Shown here in pieces: positions 6,752-15,688 of a DNA stretch of 64,000 nucleotides; position 1 is the first letter of the stretch; each line of letters opens with the position of its first letter. Both the position numbers and the translations under genes were made by a program. The notes below the pieces were generated by a model. It did no database searches. It was not told the DNA's origin and saw only the letters and a list, made by a program, of their open reading frames with translations. This DNA is from Paracidovorax wautersii (GTDB taxonomy: Bacteria > Pseudomonadota > Gammaproteobacteria > Burkholderiales > Burkholderiaceae_C): assembly GCF_031453675.1 (NCBI RefSeq), contig NZ_JAVIZX010000001.1, positions 4,300,001 to 4,364,000 on the forward strand. Direction: 5' to 3'.

Positions 6752-7818
6752 ACCGAAACTCCCTTGGTCGCGTCGCGCCCGCGCTTCACCGCCAAGCGCC
6801 AGCCGTTCGATCCGGGCTCGCCAGGGTGGCCCGTGGGCGCATCCTTCTGCGCGATGAAGAACGAGCCGCCCCAGGTCACCCCGTCGCCTGCTTCGTAGTC
6901 GGTGCCCGCCTTGAACACGCCCTTGTCCACCAGGGCGGCGAGCTTGATGCTCTTGGCAACCTCGGCGCCGCTCGACGTGCGTGCCACCAACGTGAATTCG
7001 CGGCCGTCCTGGTCGATCCGCAGATCAGCGATTCCGTCCACAACGCATTCCCAGCCGTGCAGGCCCTTAGTGGCCTCGAAGGCGCGCCAGAGGCCACCGG
7101 CATGCTTAGCGTAGGTGCCGCGAGCGTAGGTCTTCTCCAGGTCGATCGCCGGCTGCAATTCCAGTTGCAGAGCATCGCGGCCTGGCGCGCCGTCCTTCGG
7201 CGCGGCCACGGCGCTCAGCGCCTTGGTGACGGCTTCGTCCACCATGCGCTGCACTGCATCGGCCGGGACGGACTCGCCGTCTTTCGGACGAGGAATCGAA
7301 GCAACCGCCTTCGACACCTCTTCGCTTACCAGGGGGGCCACATCCTCAAGAGTGACGCTTCGGCCATCCTGCGGCTTGGGGATCTCCGCGACGGCCTTCG
7401 CAACCAGCGCAGCGACTTCTTCAGGATCAGCATCCTTGCCATCCTTCGGGGCCGGAATTTCGGCCACGGCGCTCTTCACCAACTCGGCCAGCATAGGGAC
7501 GACGTCCTCGGCAGTGACGCTTGCGCCGTCTTTGGGCGCGGGGATGGCCTGCACCGCCTTAGCCACTTGCTCCGCGACCAAGGGAGCCAGGTCTTCGGCG
7601 GTCACGCTGGCGCCTGGCTCGCCATCTTTGGGGCGCGGCAGTTCGGCCACAGCGTCAACGACAAGCTGTTTGACCAGGCTCGTGCATTCCGCGCGCTCAC
7701 GTAGTTGGCCTTCCACGGCTTCGATCTGCTTTTGCAGCGGTTCGACTGCCGCGCGAATCGCGCTATCCAGTACCGGGGCAAGACCATCAACCAGGGCCTG
7801 CAACTCTTTGATGTTCAT
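6748..7818 (-). CDS. repeat-containing capsid-region protein, putative head fibre
   Basis: A 356-residue protein inside the head operon. Residues about 1-45 are a helical coiled coil. Residues about 60-215 hold five repeats of about 30 residues, each ending in IPxPKDG or AAPKDG with alanine-rich helices between. The C-terminal 140 residues carry two glycine/tryptophan-rich modules (LWRAFEATKGLHGWECVVDG and GWRLAVKRG) that resemble carbohydrate-binding or fibre-tip modules. It overlaps the gp6-like gene. A trimeric fibre displayed on the capsid is the best guess; no catalytic motif is seen. Confidence 0.6.
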   Translation of the reverse strand: MNIKELQALVDGLAPVLDSAIRAAVEPLQKQIEAVEGQLRERAECTSLVKQLVVDAVAELPRPKDGEPGASVTAEDLAPLVAEQVAKAVQAIPAPKDGASVTAEDVVPMLAELVKSAVAEIPAPKDGKDADPEEVAALVAKAVAEIPKPQDGRSVTLEDVAPLVSEEVSKAVASIPRPKDGESVPADAVQRMVDEAVTKALSAVAAPKDGAPGRDALQLELQPAIDLEKTYARGTYAKHAGGLWRAFEATKGLHGWECVVDGIADLRIDQDGREFTLVARTSSGAEVAKSIKLAALVDKGVFKAGTDYEAGDGVTWGGSFFIAQKDAPTGHPGEPGSNGWRLAVKRGRDATKGVSV

Positions 7819-8342
7819 CGGCAGTCCTCTGGCATTCGGTTTTTCTTTCGGGCGTTCTCAGATCGAGTGATCACCCGCAGGTTCTCCGCGCAGTGCAATC
7901 CGCAGACGCGCTCACCCCTCAAGGGGTAATAGTGGTCGACTTCGTGGCGCACGCCCGTAGCGGCAGAAATCTGCACCGCCTTTTGGTAGACAGCCTCGAT
8001 CTCTTCCTTGTTAGCCCATGAGGGCGTGGCACGAAGCTGAGCAGCCACCCTTGCGGCATTTCTGGCGTAGACCTTGCCCTTGTTCTCACTGGCCCAGCGC
8101 GCGTAGTTCGCGGCACGGCGATCACCGTTCGAGGCACTCCAGTCCGCCCACGCTTGACGCTTTCGACCATGATTCTTTTCGGACCAGAGACGATACCCAT
8201 CGGGATTTGCGGCACGCCATGCGCGGTTCCGGGCGGCAGCACATTCCTTGCAGGTGTGACAGAGGCCATCCTTTGAGGCGACTCTCTTGCTGAACGCTTC
8301 GCGCGGCTTCTCAGCCTTGCACACGTTGCATGCCTTAAGCAT
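7815..8342 (-). CDS. HNH endonuclease between portal and head genes
   Basis: A 175-residue protein. The N-terminus has CNVC and CHTC pairs in a zinc ribbon. A basic, aromatic-rich middle (repeated NxxRxxN-like segments with YARWAS) follows. The C-terminus has an HNH core: EVDHYYPLRGERVCGLHCAE then NLRVITRSENARKK. The protein starts by overlapping the portal stop by 8 bp and ends by overlapping the next gene. It does not belong to the usual head gene set and is probably a homing endonuclease or a DNA-processing nuclease. Two other proteins here share the zinc-ribbon front end (34611-35192 and 39852-40352). Confidence 0.8.
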   Translation of the reverse strand: MLKACNVCKAEKPREAFSKRVASKDGLCHTCKECAAARNRAWRAANPDGYRLWSEKNHGRKRQAWADWSASNGDRRAANYARWASENKGKVYARNAARVAAQLRATPSWANKEEIEAVYQKAVQISAATGVRHEVDHYYPLRGERVCGLHCAENLRVITRSENARKKNRMPEDCR

Positions 8343-9735
8343 GGAGCCGCTTGAAGAGCAGTGCGCTACCCAGCGCTTTGATCTCTTCCTCATTCAGGCT
8401 CTCATCACCTGTTTGGGGGTCATTCGCAGCCTTCGGTGGCGCTGGCGCATCAACCAGCGCGACCCGATTGAGCCGTACCTGATCAAGCGGCATGTCCTGT
8501 TGCTGCATGTACACCGTATCGCCACCCAGCAGTGGGGCGAGGTTCAGTTCGCGGCGGCCTTCGTTGGGCGTCTTCACACCGCCACCGACCAGTTTCACGA
8601 TCACCTCAGCATTCGTAGCTGGGTCCATGCGCAGGAGGTTCTCCAGCTCCAGTTCCGTGCGATAGCCCAACGGCAGAGAGAGGCCGTCGTCCAGGCACAG
8701 TTCCATTTCCTCAATGAGGGAGTGCAGCGCGTCGTTGAAGTAGATCTGGTTCAGGTCGCCGACCTTCTGGCCTGCGGGGATCGGCCCGCCGACCTTGAAC
8801 GCCGGCACGTGGAACACCTGCGCCACCATCTCGGAGGTGAGCGTGATCTGCTCCTTGGTCTGGGCGTCCGAGGCCGTCATGCGGATGGGCTCGTACTTGA
8901 GGTTGTCACCCACCACGGCCACCTTGCCCGAGTTCGGCCCGGTGAAGTTGTCGTTCCAGTAGGTCTGCAAGCGCTTGGCGTCTTCATCGGCGATTTCGCC
9001 CGGCGCCACCAGCAGGCCGCTGGGCTTGGCGCCCTGGTTGAAAAAACGTCGCGAGTCGCGCAGCATTTCGAGGCCACCGGAGGCCGGCAGGCTGGCCGCG
9101 AACAGCGGGGACACGCCCACCAGCGGGTGGAACATGCAGTTCATCCGGTCGTGGATGATCTCCGAGGCCGGCACGAACACAGTGGCGTCCTTCAGCCCAG
9201 ACAGGTTGTCCTGGCCGAGCTGATAGAAGATCGACCCGTCCGGCGCAATCAGCGGCTGGACCAGGCCGGGGTCAAGGATGTACAGCGCCACGACGACACC
9301 ACGGCCGTCGCGAATCTTGAGCGCGTAGGTGTTGCCCCAAGTCAGCTTCGAACAGATCCACCACTGCTTGAACTGGATCTGATTCTGGTAGTGGTTGGGC
9401 CGGCGCAGCACTGGCGAGTAGGCCGGGTTGGCGCTCTCCGTCCAGATGCCGCTGGCCTGCTGCTGCATCAACCGCGTGCGCAGCTTGCCGATGTCGTTGT
9501 AGATCAGGGACACGCAGGCGAACACCGCAGGAAACGACAGCACGGTCTCCGGGCGGACGTTGATGTCCATCTGAAAATAGCCGGGCGGCTGCGCCGGCGT
9601 GATGTCGTGCCACACCCCATCGGTGTGCGGCGACACCAGGCCGCGCGGCTGCGCAGTGACGATGCCCTTCTCCACATCACCGCCGCCGCTTGGCGCCGTC
9701 GCCCCGCGGCTGACGAGATTGCGGATAAATCCCAT
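8335..9735 (-). CDS. HK97 family portal protein
   Basis: A 466-residue protein of normal family length. Typical features are PAVFACVSLIYNDIGKLRTR near residue 70, LTWGNTYALKIRDGRG near 130, PLVGVSPLFAASLPASGGLE near 205 and VPAFKVGGPIPAGQKVGD near 320. Twelve copies form the ring through which DNA enters the head. The ATG at 9735 overlaps the stop of the preceding HeH gene. The C-terminal 60 residues are low complexity. Confidence 0.95.
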   Translation of the reverse strand: MGFIRNLVSRGATAPSGGGDVEKGIVTAQPRGLVSPHTDGVWHDITPAQPPGYFQMDINVRPETVLSFPAVFACVSLIYNDIGKLRTRLMQQQASGIWTESANPAYSPVLRRPNHYQNQIQFKQWWICSKLTWGNTYALKIRDGRGVVVALYILDPGLVQPLIAPDGSIFYQLGQDNLSGLKDATVFVPASEIIHDRMNCMFHPLVGVSPLFAASLPASGGLEMLRDSRRFFNQGAKPSGLLVAPGEIADEDAKRLQTYWNDNFTGPNSGKVAVVGDNLKYEPIRMTASDAQTKEQITLTSEMVAQVFHVPAFKVGGPIPAGQKVGDLNQIYFNDALHSLIEEMELCLDDGLSLPLGYRTELELENLLRMDPATNAEVIVKLVGGGVKTPNEGRRELNLAPLLGGDTVYMQQQDMPLDQVRLNRVALVDAPAPPKAANDPQTGDESLNEEEIKALGSALLFKRLHA

Positions 9736-10091
9736 CACTTGGAGCCATCCTCATCGGCGGCAGCGTCCAGCAATGCAGCCAGGTCGGCCTTCAGCGTCAC
9801 GCCTTCGGGAATCTCGATTCCCTTTGCGACAAGAGCGGCTTTCAGGTCGGCGACTTTCAGGCCTTCGGATGGCTTCGTTGCAGCCGTTCCGACCTGCAAA
9901 GGATTGGAAGGGCTGGCAGCCTTCGTCACCTCAGACTTCACAGCTGTCGTCTGGTATGCCTCAGCAGGAGCAGCGCGACCAATCGCCTGCAGCACGCGCG
10001 CATCGACGCGCGAGGCGGTGAAGCCGTCCCCGGCTTTCAGCGCGCGGCCGGCGTAGGTGAACGACTTGGTTGCTTTCAGGTTTTCTCGCAT
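9735..10091 (-). CDS. small protein with C-terminal HeH/SAP-like domain
   Basis: A 118-residue protein between capsid and portal genes. The N-terminus (KSFTYAGRALKAGDGFTASR) is a beta-rich module often found in phage head-region proteins. The last 40 residues, LKVADLKAALVAKGIEIPEG and the following LKADLAALLDA, match a helix-extended-helix or SAP-like nucleic-acid-binding motif. Its role is unknown; it may aid DNA or capsid contacts during packaging. Confidence 0.7.
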   Translation of the reverse strand: MRENLKATKSFTYAGRALKAGDGFTASRVDARVLQAIGRAAPAEAYQTTAVKSEVTKAASPSNPLQVGTAATKPSEGLKVADLKAALVAKGIEIPEGVTLKADLAALLDAAADEDGSK

Positions 10092-10115
10092 GGCTGCTCC
10101 GCGGTGGTTGTGAGG

Positions 10116-10137
10116 GGCGGGCCATTCAGGGCCCGCC
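10116..10137 (-). terminator. GC-rich hairpin after the capsid gene
   Basis: Perfect 8-bp GGCGGGCC/GGCCCGCC stem with a 6-base loop, just downstream of the capsid stop. There is no T tract on the minus strand, so mRNA processing or stability is more likely than termination. Confidence 0.45.
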
Positions 10138-10145
10138 GGTTTGCC

Positions 10146-11717
10146 TTACGGCGTCTCAGGAGCGCCGTAGTCGGCGCCGGTCACGAAGGCCACGGCAGAT
10201 GCACGGCGCTTTGCGAAGTTGATGGAGCGCACCACCTTGATGGCGGTGGACTCGCTCTGGAACATCGAGGTGTAGTTCGCGGACGCGCCCGTGGGCGTGT
10301 CAGTGGCGCCGGTGGGAGCAGTGTCTTGCTCGATCATGGCTTCGCGCGAGATGGACACCTGCACGCCGGAATCGCCGATGCGGTAGATGTCGGAAGGCTT
10401 CAGCATGATCATCTGGCCGGCGCCCACGTTGTCGCCCGTCGTCACCGTGTCGCCCAGCAGCGTGCCGCCGGATGCGTTGATGGTGGGGAACTCAGCCAGG
10501 CCCAGAGCGTTGGTCATCAGCTGGATGGACTTGGCCAGGGATGGCGTCGTCACCAGCTGCAGACCGTTCACGTTCTTGGCCGCGATGAAAGGGGCATACA
10601 ACGCCTTGATGTCGGCACGAAGGCCTGCACCGTCAGTGCCAGCGGACGTGATGCCCGTCAGGCCGTTCAGGATGCCGGCGGGCGACACACCCGCCACCCC
10701 GGCGGCAGCGCTCAGGAACGTGGTGTCCACGCGCTGAGAGCTGGCTTCCACCAGGGCATCGCGAACCAGTTGCTCAGCGGCAGGGCTCGAATCGCGCAGC
10801 AGCTCGTTCGATACCACGGCCAGAGCAGCGACCTTCAGCGGCGTCAGGGTGACGTTCATGAAGTCGGCCGTGGTGGCGGGGATGGCCTTGGACTGGCCGA
10901 CCCAGTAAGCGGTGGCCGCGCCGTCCTGGCCCTTGATCTGCACGTTGGCTGGCACCTGGCGCAGGGCCAGCTTGTCGTAGACCGTCTGGGAGTACAGGTA
11001 CTCGATGAAGTCGCCGGTGTAGCGCTGGTCGATGGCGGCCAGTTCCGCGCCCCACTCACCCGCGCCGGTGCCGCCACCAGGCACCGCGGCCTTCATGACG
11101 TTGATCAGCGTGGGGTTGGTCTTGCCCCAGCGAGCTTCAGCGATAGCCAGGGGCGACACATCACCGTCGGCCAGACGGGAGAGCGCCTTGGCGATCACGA
11201 TGCGGGTGTAGTTCTGGCCCTTGAACTTCTCATCGGCGTCCTTGTTGACGTGGATCGCAGGGCCGGCGCCGGTGGCGAGCGCGCCGCGGGCGACCGCGCC
11301 AGGTGCTGCGCCAGCGGCGGAGCCGGCACCGGTGGCGGGCACTGCCTTGGTGACTTGCAGCGCCTCCAGAGCGCGCAGGTCTTCGAGTTCGGCGTCGATT
11401 TGAGCGATGTCAGCGGACAGGCCTTTGAACGCTTCGCGCTCGCTTTCGTCCTTCGTGCGGCCTTCATTCAGTGCCTTGTTCTGCACACCCTCCATCTCCA
11501 GCGCCTTTGCGGTGCGGGTGTCCTGCAAGCGCTTGATCTGGTCTTGCAGCGAGCGGGTTTCACCGGTCATGAAAGGCATGGCGCCGGCAGCGCCGAGGGC
11601 GGCCATCACGTCAGGCGGGAGGTAGTTGGCAACCGGGTGGCCGGTCAGCGCGAAGAGGCAGGCAAGCGCCGCGACGGCGACGATGGTCCAGGCGAAATGG
11701 GAACGGGTCAGTTTCAT
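10146..11717 (-). CDS. HK97 family major capsid protein
   Basis: A 523-residue protein. Residues about 55-125 form the coiled-coil delta scaffold (LQDQIKRLQDTRTAKALEME), followed by an alanine/glycine linker where the protease would cut. The HK97 fold starts near residue 165. Typical core segments are AELAAIDQRYTGDFIEYLYS, KVAALAVVSNELLRDSS and SISREAMIEQD near the end. Unusually, residues 8-28 (FAWTIVAVAALACLFALTGH) form a strong hydrophobic segment before the scaffold. ATG 11717 is chosen because GAAAG lies upstream; an internal ATG near 11579 could instead start the protein without this segment. Confidence 0.92.
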   Translation of the reverse strand: MKLTRSHFAWTIVAVAALACLFALTGHPVANYLPPDVMAALGAAGAMPFMTGETRSLQDQIKRLQDTRTAKALEMEGVQNKALNEGRTKDESEREAFKGLSADIAQIDAELEDLRALEALQVTKAVPATGAGSAAGAAPGAVARGALATGAGPAIHVNKDADEKFKGQNYTRIVIAKALSRLADGDVSPLAIAEARWGKTNPTLINVMKAAVPGGGTGAGEWGAELAAIDQRYTGDFIEYLYSQTVYDKLALRQVPANVQIKGQDGAATAYWVGQSKAIPATTADFMNVTLTPLKVAALAVVSNELLRDSSPAAEQLVRDALVEASSQRVDTTFLSAAAGVAGVSPAGILNGLTGITSAGTDGAGLRADIKALYAPFIAAKNVNGLQLVTTPSLAKSIQLMTNALGLAEFPTINASGGTLLGDTVTTGDNVGAGQMIMLKPSDIYRIGDSGVQVSISREAMIEQDTAPTGATDTPTGASANYTSMFQSESTAIKVVRSINFAKRRASAVAFVTGADYGAPETP

Positions 11718-11726
11718 GGTCATCTT

Positions 11727-12308
11727 TCAGGGATTGAGGTAAACGACGCCCTTGCGGGCTTGAGGTTGTCCCGAGACGCCGGGAGGTAACAACCGCACGA
11801 CACGGTCTTGCTTGTGGCCTGTCGCGGCCAGCAGCGCGTTGTCGAGCGACTTGATGGTGGTGATCGATGCGTCGGCGTTGGCCGGCACCGTGACTGCGGA
11901 GAGTTCGAACCACAGCCACTTCGTGTAGCGCATGCCGTAAGTGCCTTCGATGCGGGCTGCCTCCAGCGGCTTGAGCCCGACGGACAGGCCGCGCACCAGC
12001 TTGGCCTTCAGCATTTGCCAGGCGGTCGTGAGACGTTCCTTCAGTGGGCCGTCTTCATCGATCTGGGCAACTTCGCCCTCGACCTCGATGCCCTTCTCCG
12101 TCACGCGCGCGGCAGTGATCCAGCCGATCGGGTCGCCGTTGTCGTGCTGCCAGAGGAAAGGGATGGGCAGTTTGAACACGGCGCCCTTGGGCTCCACGAT
12201 GTCGCCCGTCCGGTCGGTGGACGGAGTTGAGGCGATGCCCTTGAACGTGCGCTTGCCACCCTCGTCGCTGAGGGCCTTGATCACGAGGGTCGAATACGCA
12301 CGTTCCAT
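11727..12308 (-). CDS. HK97 family prohead protease
   Basis: A 193-residue S78-type serine protease. Visible motifs are FKGIASTPSTDRTGDIVEPK near the start, PFLWQHDNGDPIGWI with the conserved histidine, LVRGLSVGLKP with the catalytic serine, and LSAVTVPANADA near 145. It matures the capsid by removing the scaffold domain. ATG 12308 has GGAG with good spacing. It lies directly upstream of the capsid gene, 9 bp apart. Confidence 0.93.
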   Translation of the reverse strand: MERAYSTLVIKALSDEGGKRTFKGIASTPSTDRTGDIVEPKGAVFKLPIPFLWQHDNGDPIGWITAARVTEKGIEVEGEVAQIDEDGPLKERLTTAWQMLKAKLVRGLSVGLKPLEAARIEGTYGMRYTKWLWFELSAVTVPANADASITTIKSLDNALLAATGHKQDRVVRLLPPGVSGQPQARKGVVYLNP

Positions 12309-12326
12309 GCAGCACTCCAATGAGAA

Positions 12327-12345
12327 GGCCCGCGCTTGGCGGGCC
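12327..12345 (-). terminator. hairpin between terminase and protease genes
   Basis: GGCCCGC/GCGGGCC stem with a 5-base loop between the true terminase stop and the protease ribosome site. The T tract is short, so it is a weak terminator at best. Confidence 0.45.
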
Positions 12346-12347
12346 TG

Positions 12348-14190
12348 TTAGATGATGATCAGCTGGTGCTTCTTCTTGGGCGTGCTCACGACGGAGTTCG
12401 CCGCACCGAAGGCCATGCACAGCGCCACCGCAGCGTCAATCTTGTTGATGGACCGCGTTTTGGCGAGCCAGCTGTTGCCCCCATTTGTCCTCTTCGGTCA
12501 CCGCGGACATCATTGCGGAGATGAGGACCGGGTTGCGCCGCAGCCGGATCCGACCCTCAAGGAGGGCGTCTTCCAAAAGTCGCAGAGAGCCAGGCATCCA
12601 GAGGCCCTCAGGCTTCTCCTTTTTTGCTTCGGCGGCCTTCTTCATCGCCTCGCTGGGCTGGCCCTTCTTGGTGCCGCCTTGCGGGTGCTCCAAAAACTCA
12701 AGCACGAGCCCAATTTCCGTAACGGCCTCTTCGAACCGCTTGAATGCGTAGCGGTCGTACGCGACCAGCTGCAGGTTGAACTTCTCGGCATCCTCGGCCA
12801 GCGTCTGGGCCACATGCCGGTAGTTAATGTTTTCGCCCTGGGGCGCGTGGATGAATCCTTGGTCGCGCCAGACGGTGTACGGCATCTTGTCCCGGAGCTC
12901 GCGCGCCAGGATCGTGTCGCCAGGTGTCCATGCCTCAATCCAGGCATCGAACGTCGGCTTGTTGTCCTTGGTCAGGCCCGTCTGGACCACCGAGGCCTTC
13001 GCCGTGATGTCTCTGTTCTGGGACAGATCCAGGCCGGTGAACACCTTCTTGCCGGCGTGCTCCGCTTCCGGGTCGAAGTCTGCAAGGGCCGGCTCCAGCG
13101 TCGCGCGGGTCATCCACGCCGTGTCAGCATCCGTCCACACGCAGAAGTGCAGCCGGAGAATGCCGTTCAGCTGCCCGGGAATGGCCTTCGCCTGCGCAAC
13201 CACGTCCTTCAAGTACTGTTCGGTGATCGTCACGCCTAGCAAGGGGTTCGCCTTTGCCCAGCAGGATGGATCCCGCAAGGGGTCGTCCCCCTGGTCGAGC
13301 GAGCACACGAAGCTGAACGTCGTGTCATCGATCACATCGCCGACATAGGTGGGGTCGTTCACGGCCTCCGTGTGTCCTGCCGCCACCTTCACGGCGTGCT
13401 CGTGTTCTTCCCAGCACACAGAGTTGCGATCGCTGCCGCTGTTGGTGATCATGAACAGCAACGGCTGCCGGCGGAACTTGAAGCCCCGTTCCAGCATTTC
13501 GATGCTCTTGCGATCCGGCAATTCGTGGACTTCATCAGCCAACACGAAGTGGGGCCGAGGTCCCGATCCGGTCTTGCCGGTGTCGCGAGAGACTGGACGG
13601 AAGAAGCTGCCATTCGGATGGAATGCGATGTTGTACTCGCGCCCCTCGCCCCCGGAGAACTCCAAGCGCTGCCTCAGCTTCTTCGAAGCCTTCACCATCT
13701 TCACCGCGTCGGAGAACAGAATGCCCGCTTGCTCCTTCTTCGCCGCCGCAGCGTACACCTGGGCACCGGCCTCATGGTCTGCAGTCAGGCCATACAGGCC
13801 GATGCCGCCAGCCATCGGGCTCTTGCCATTTCCCTTGCCCTGCTCGATGAACGCCCGGCGAAACCGGCGCGTACCGTCCGCCCGCTTCCACCCGAACAGC
13901 GAACCGATGATGAAAGCCTGGCTGGGATGAAGGCGAAAAGGGGTTCCTTCGAACTGCCCTTCCGAGAGCATCAACATGCCCTCGAAAAAGCGGAACGCAT
14001 AGTTCGCCGCCTCAAGGTCAAATTTCAGACCCCGCTTGCGGCCTTCCTTCAAGTCCTGCAGGTGGCGCCGACATGCATTGCGCACGTGCGGGCCCGCCAC
14101 GATCTCACCGGCCACGACGGCCGAGGCATACGCCTTAGTGCGGTCTACCGAAGAACTCGTCTGAGGGGTCTTCTTCTTCGCTGCCGCCAT
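12348..14190 (-). pseudogene. terL: terminase large subunit with a +1 frameshift near the C-terminus
   Basis: A Terminase_1 family protein. From ATG 14190 it reads through a Walker-A-like region (RRFRRAFIEQGKGNGKSPMA), Walker B FVLADEVHELPD and nuclease motif FTGLDLSQNRD. A run of five C on the plus strand (12478-12482, five G on the coding strand) shifts the frame, so the predicted protein stops at 12436 after an unnatural tail. Removing one G restores GNSWLAKTRSINKIDAAVAL and a normal end at 12348. The lost tail carries the conserved Asp of the last nuclease motif (KIDAAVA). It is either a real inactivating mutation, a sequencing error in a homopolymer, or less likely +1 programmed frameshifting. 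Confidence 0.9.
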
Positions 14191-14521
14191 GGTTGACCTT
14201 GCTGACATCAACGGGCGTCGCACCCAGTTTGGACAGGATGCTGGCCAGCGCACTGGAAGCGGCAACACCCAGATCATCCTCTTCCATCCGGGCGATCCAT
14301 GAGCATGCGAGCCGGACCATGATCCGGTCAGAGCTGGTTAACCAGGGCATCTCGTACTGGATCTCGGCCCATGCCACCTTCTGCTCGGCGGTCATGGTGG
14401 CGTACGGCTCACCCAGCGGGCGGTTGCCCTTCGGCCCCTTTCGATCCTTGAAGCGAGCGGCGTTCTTGGCCGCCGCCCCGGACACTTCGGCCTTGGCCTT
14501 CGGCGTTCTTTGTCGTGGCAT
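14135..14521 (-). CDS. terS: terminase small subunit
   Basis: A 128-residue protein with a basic N-terminus (MPRQRTPKAKAEVSGAAAKN), the segment FKDRKGPKGNRPLGEP and a helical core AWAEIQYEMPWLTSSDRIMV. It matches small terminase-like proteins that recognise the packaging site and hand DNA to the large subunit. It overlaps the large-subunit start by 56 bp, the expected order. Confidence 0.8.
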   Translation of the reverse strand: MPRQRTPKAKAEVSGAAAKNAARFKDRKGPKGNRPLGEPYATMTAEQKVAWAEIQYEMPWLTSSDRIMVRLACSWIARMEEDDLGVAASSALASILSKLGATPVDVSKVNHGGSEEEDPSDEFFGRPH

Positions 14522-14634
14522 TGCCCTGTATCCTGAATTGTGGATGCGCGAAGAAGGGGAACAGGTCGGTTTCCCAGGGGGTCGCCCTTTCTCGGGCCCT
14601 CACCCCCCCCTACCCCTTGCCCGGCTCGATCCCT
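14522..14634. other. spacer between HNH gene and small terminase
   Basis: 113 bp with no gene. It lies next to terminase and would be a reasonable place for a packaging (cos or pac) signal, but no specific motif was recognised. Confidence 0.3.
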
Positions 14635-15300
14635 TCAGGCATGCCCCTCAGGCTTGCGAGGCGCCCCGTGGATCGCCGATCCCAGCAGGCTCGCACCCTT
14701 GGCTCTATTGCACCTTCGGCACGCACAGCGCGTGTTCTCGTAGGTGTGGTCGCCTCCTGCAGCCAGAGGGATGACGTGGTCCAACTCCGGGGCCGAGTCG
14801 TCCTGGGTTCCGCTCTTCGCCATGGGCGTGTCACACCCGCAGAGGTAGCAGCGCCACCCGTCGCGCTCGAAGACCTTGCGCTTGCTGACCGGTTCGTACT
14901 TGCCGCCGTTTTTCTCTGCTCTCCTGCGGTGGCAGCTCCCGCTTCGCACCTTGCGCTTGGCCTCATCCCGGCACGTCGTGGTGCAGTAGGTGCGGCGCAG
15001 ACTTCCGTACTCAGGGATGAACTTAGCGCCGCAGTAGTTGCATGGTCGTTCCGTGCTGTCACGGCGGGCTGCCTGCTTGTCCCGGTTGTTGATCTTGGTC
15101 TGACACTTCCGACTGCAGAAGCGGGAATGGGCCGCGCGCGGAACGAACGACTGTCCGCATCCCCCACCACACACCCGAGGCGTTGAATCCTTCAGGACGT
15201 AGGGCACGCCCTTGGGGCGCCCTCGCCTTCGTGGTTCAGCAATGAGGCAGACGAGACCAAGCCCGCCTATGCGCAGGCGCGCGTAGTCTGTGTCTGCCAT
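14635..15300 (-). CDS. HNH endonuclease with two extra zinc fingers
   Basis: A 221-residue protein. Two CxxC-type fingers occur near residues 45-65 (CGQSFVPRAAHSRFCSRKC) and 85-107 (CNYCGAKF and YCTTTC). The HNH domain spans about 150-205: WRCYLCG, ELDHVIPLAAGGDHTYENT and CACRRCNRAKG, with the conserved His in LDH and Asn in YEN. HNH nucleases next to terminase often assist cutting of concatemers. ATG 15300 has a GAGG site. It lies one gene away from another HNH protein. Confidence 0.9.
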   Translation of the reverse strand: MADTDYARLRIGGLGLVCLIAEPRRRGRPKGVPYVLKDSTPRVCGGGCGQSFVPRAAHSRFCSRKCQTKINNRDKQAARRDSTERPCNYCGAKFIPEYGSLRRTYCTTTCRDEAKRKVRSGSCHRRRAEKNGGKYEPVSKRKVFERDGWRCYLCGCDTPMAKSGTQDDSAPELDHVIPLAAGGDHTYENTRCACRRCNRAKGASLLGSAIHGAPRKPEGHA

Positions 15301-15320
15301 ACAGACCTCGCTTCGGTGAT

Positions 15321-15626
15321 TCAGGGGTTCGGGTCTATCGGCCAGCCGTCCAGACCAATGGCCTGGCGCAGCTGGTATCCCATGTCTTTCGCTGTCTTCT
15401 TGGCGTGGCAGCCATCCGGGCCGCAGCACAGCACCTGGGTGTTGGACTCAATGTCCTCACCGGTGCCGCTGTCAGCCTTCAGGGCCTTGATGTGGTCGAG
15501 TTGGAAGCCGCGGCCAGGGATGTCGTTGAACTCCACCAGCTTCCCGCACATTGCGCAGTAGGGATTTTTGCTCCAGACCTTGAGGCGGCGGGACTGTAGT
15601 CGTCGGCCGCTAATGCGATCCGCCAT
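15321..15626 (-). CDS. HNH endonuclease next to terminase
   Basis: A 101-residue protein of the compact HNH type found beside terminase genes in HK97-like phages. Core: NPYCAMCGKLVEFNDIPGRG, FQLDHIKALKADSG with the metal-binding DH, NTQVLCCGPDGCHAKKTAKD with the H and N. In HK97 such a protein stimulates terminase to cut at cos. It follows a terminator by about 15 bp. Confidence 0.9.
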   Translation of the reverse strand: MADRISGRRLQSRRLKVWSKNPYCAMCGKLVEFNDIPGRGFQLDHIKALKADSGTGEDIESNTQVLCCGPDGCHAKKTAKDMGYQLRQAIGLDGWPIDPNP

Positions 15627-15642
15627 ATCGAATCCACAAATG

Positions 15643-15664
15643 AAAAAGCCACCCGAAGGTGGCT
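15643..15664 (-). terminator. intrinsic terminator upstream of the HNH-terminase block
   Basis: GCCACC/GGTGGC stem with a CGAA-type tetraloop and five T on the minus strand. It follows the 15689-16063 gene and precedes the HNH gene start by 17 bp. Confidence 0.85.
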
Positions 15665-15688
15665 GGCGATTGAAGTCTCGACAGACTG

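Noticed and set aside
8287-10056. 589-codon plus-strand open frame
   Set aside because: It is antisense to the portal gene, histidine/arginine/glycine-rich, and arises from GC bias opposite a real gene.
10104-11789. 561-codon plus-strand open frame
   Set aside because: Antisense to the capsid gene, which has clear HK97 motifs; the composition is typical of a shadow frame.
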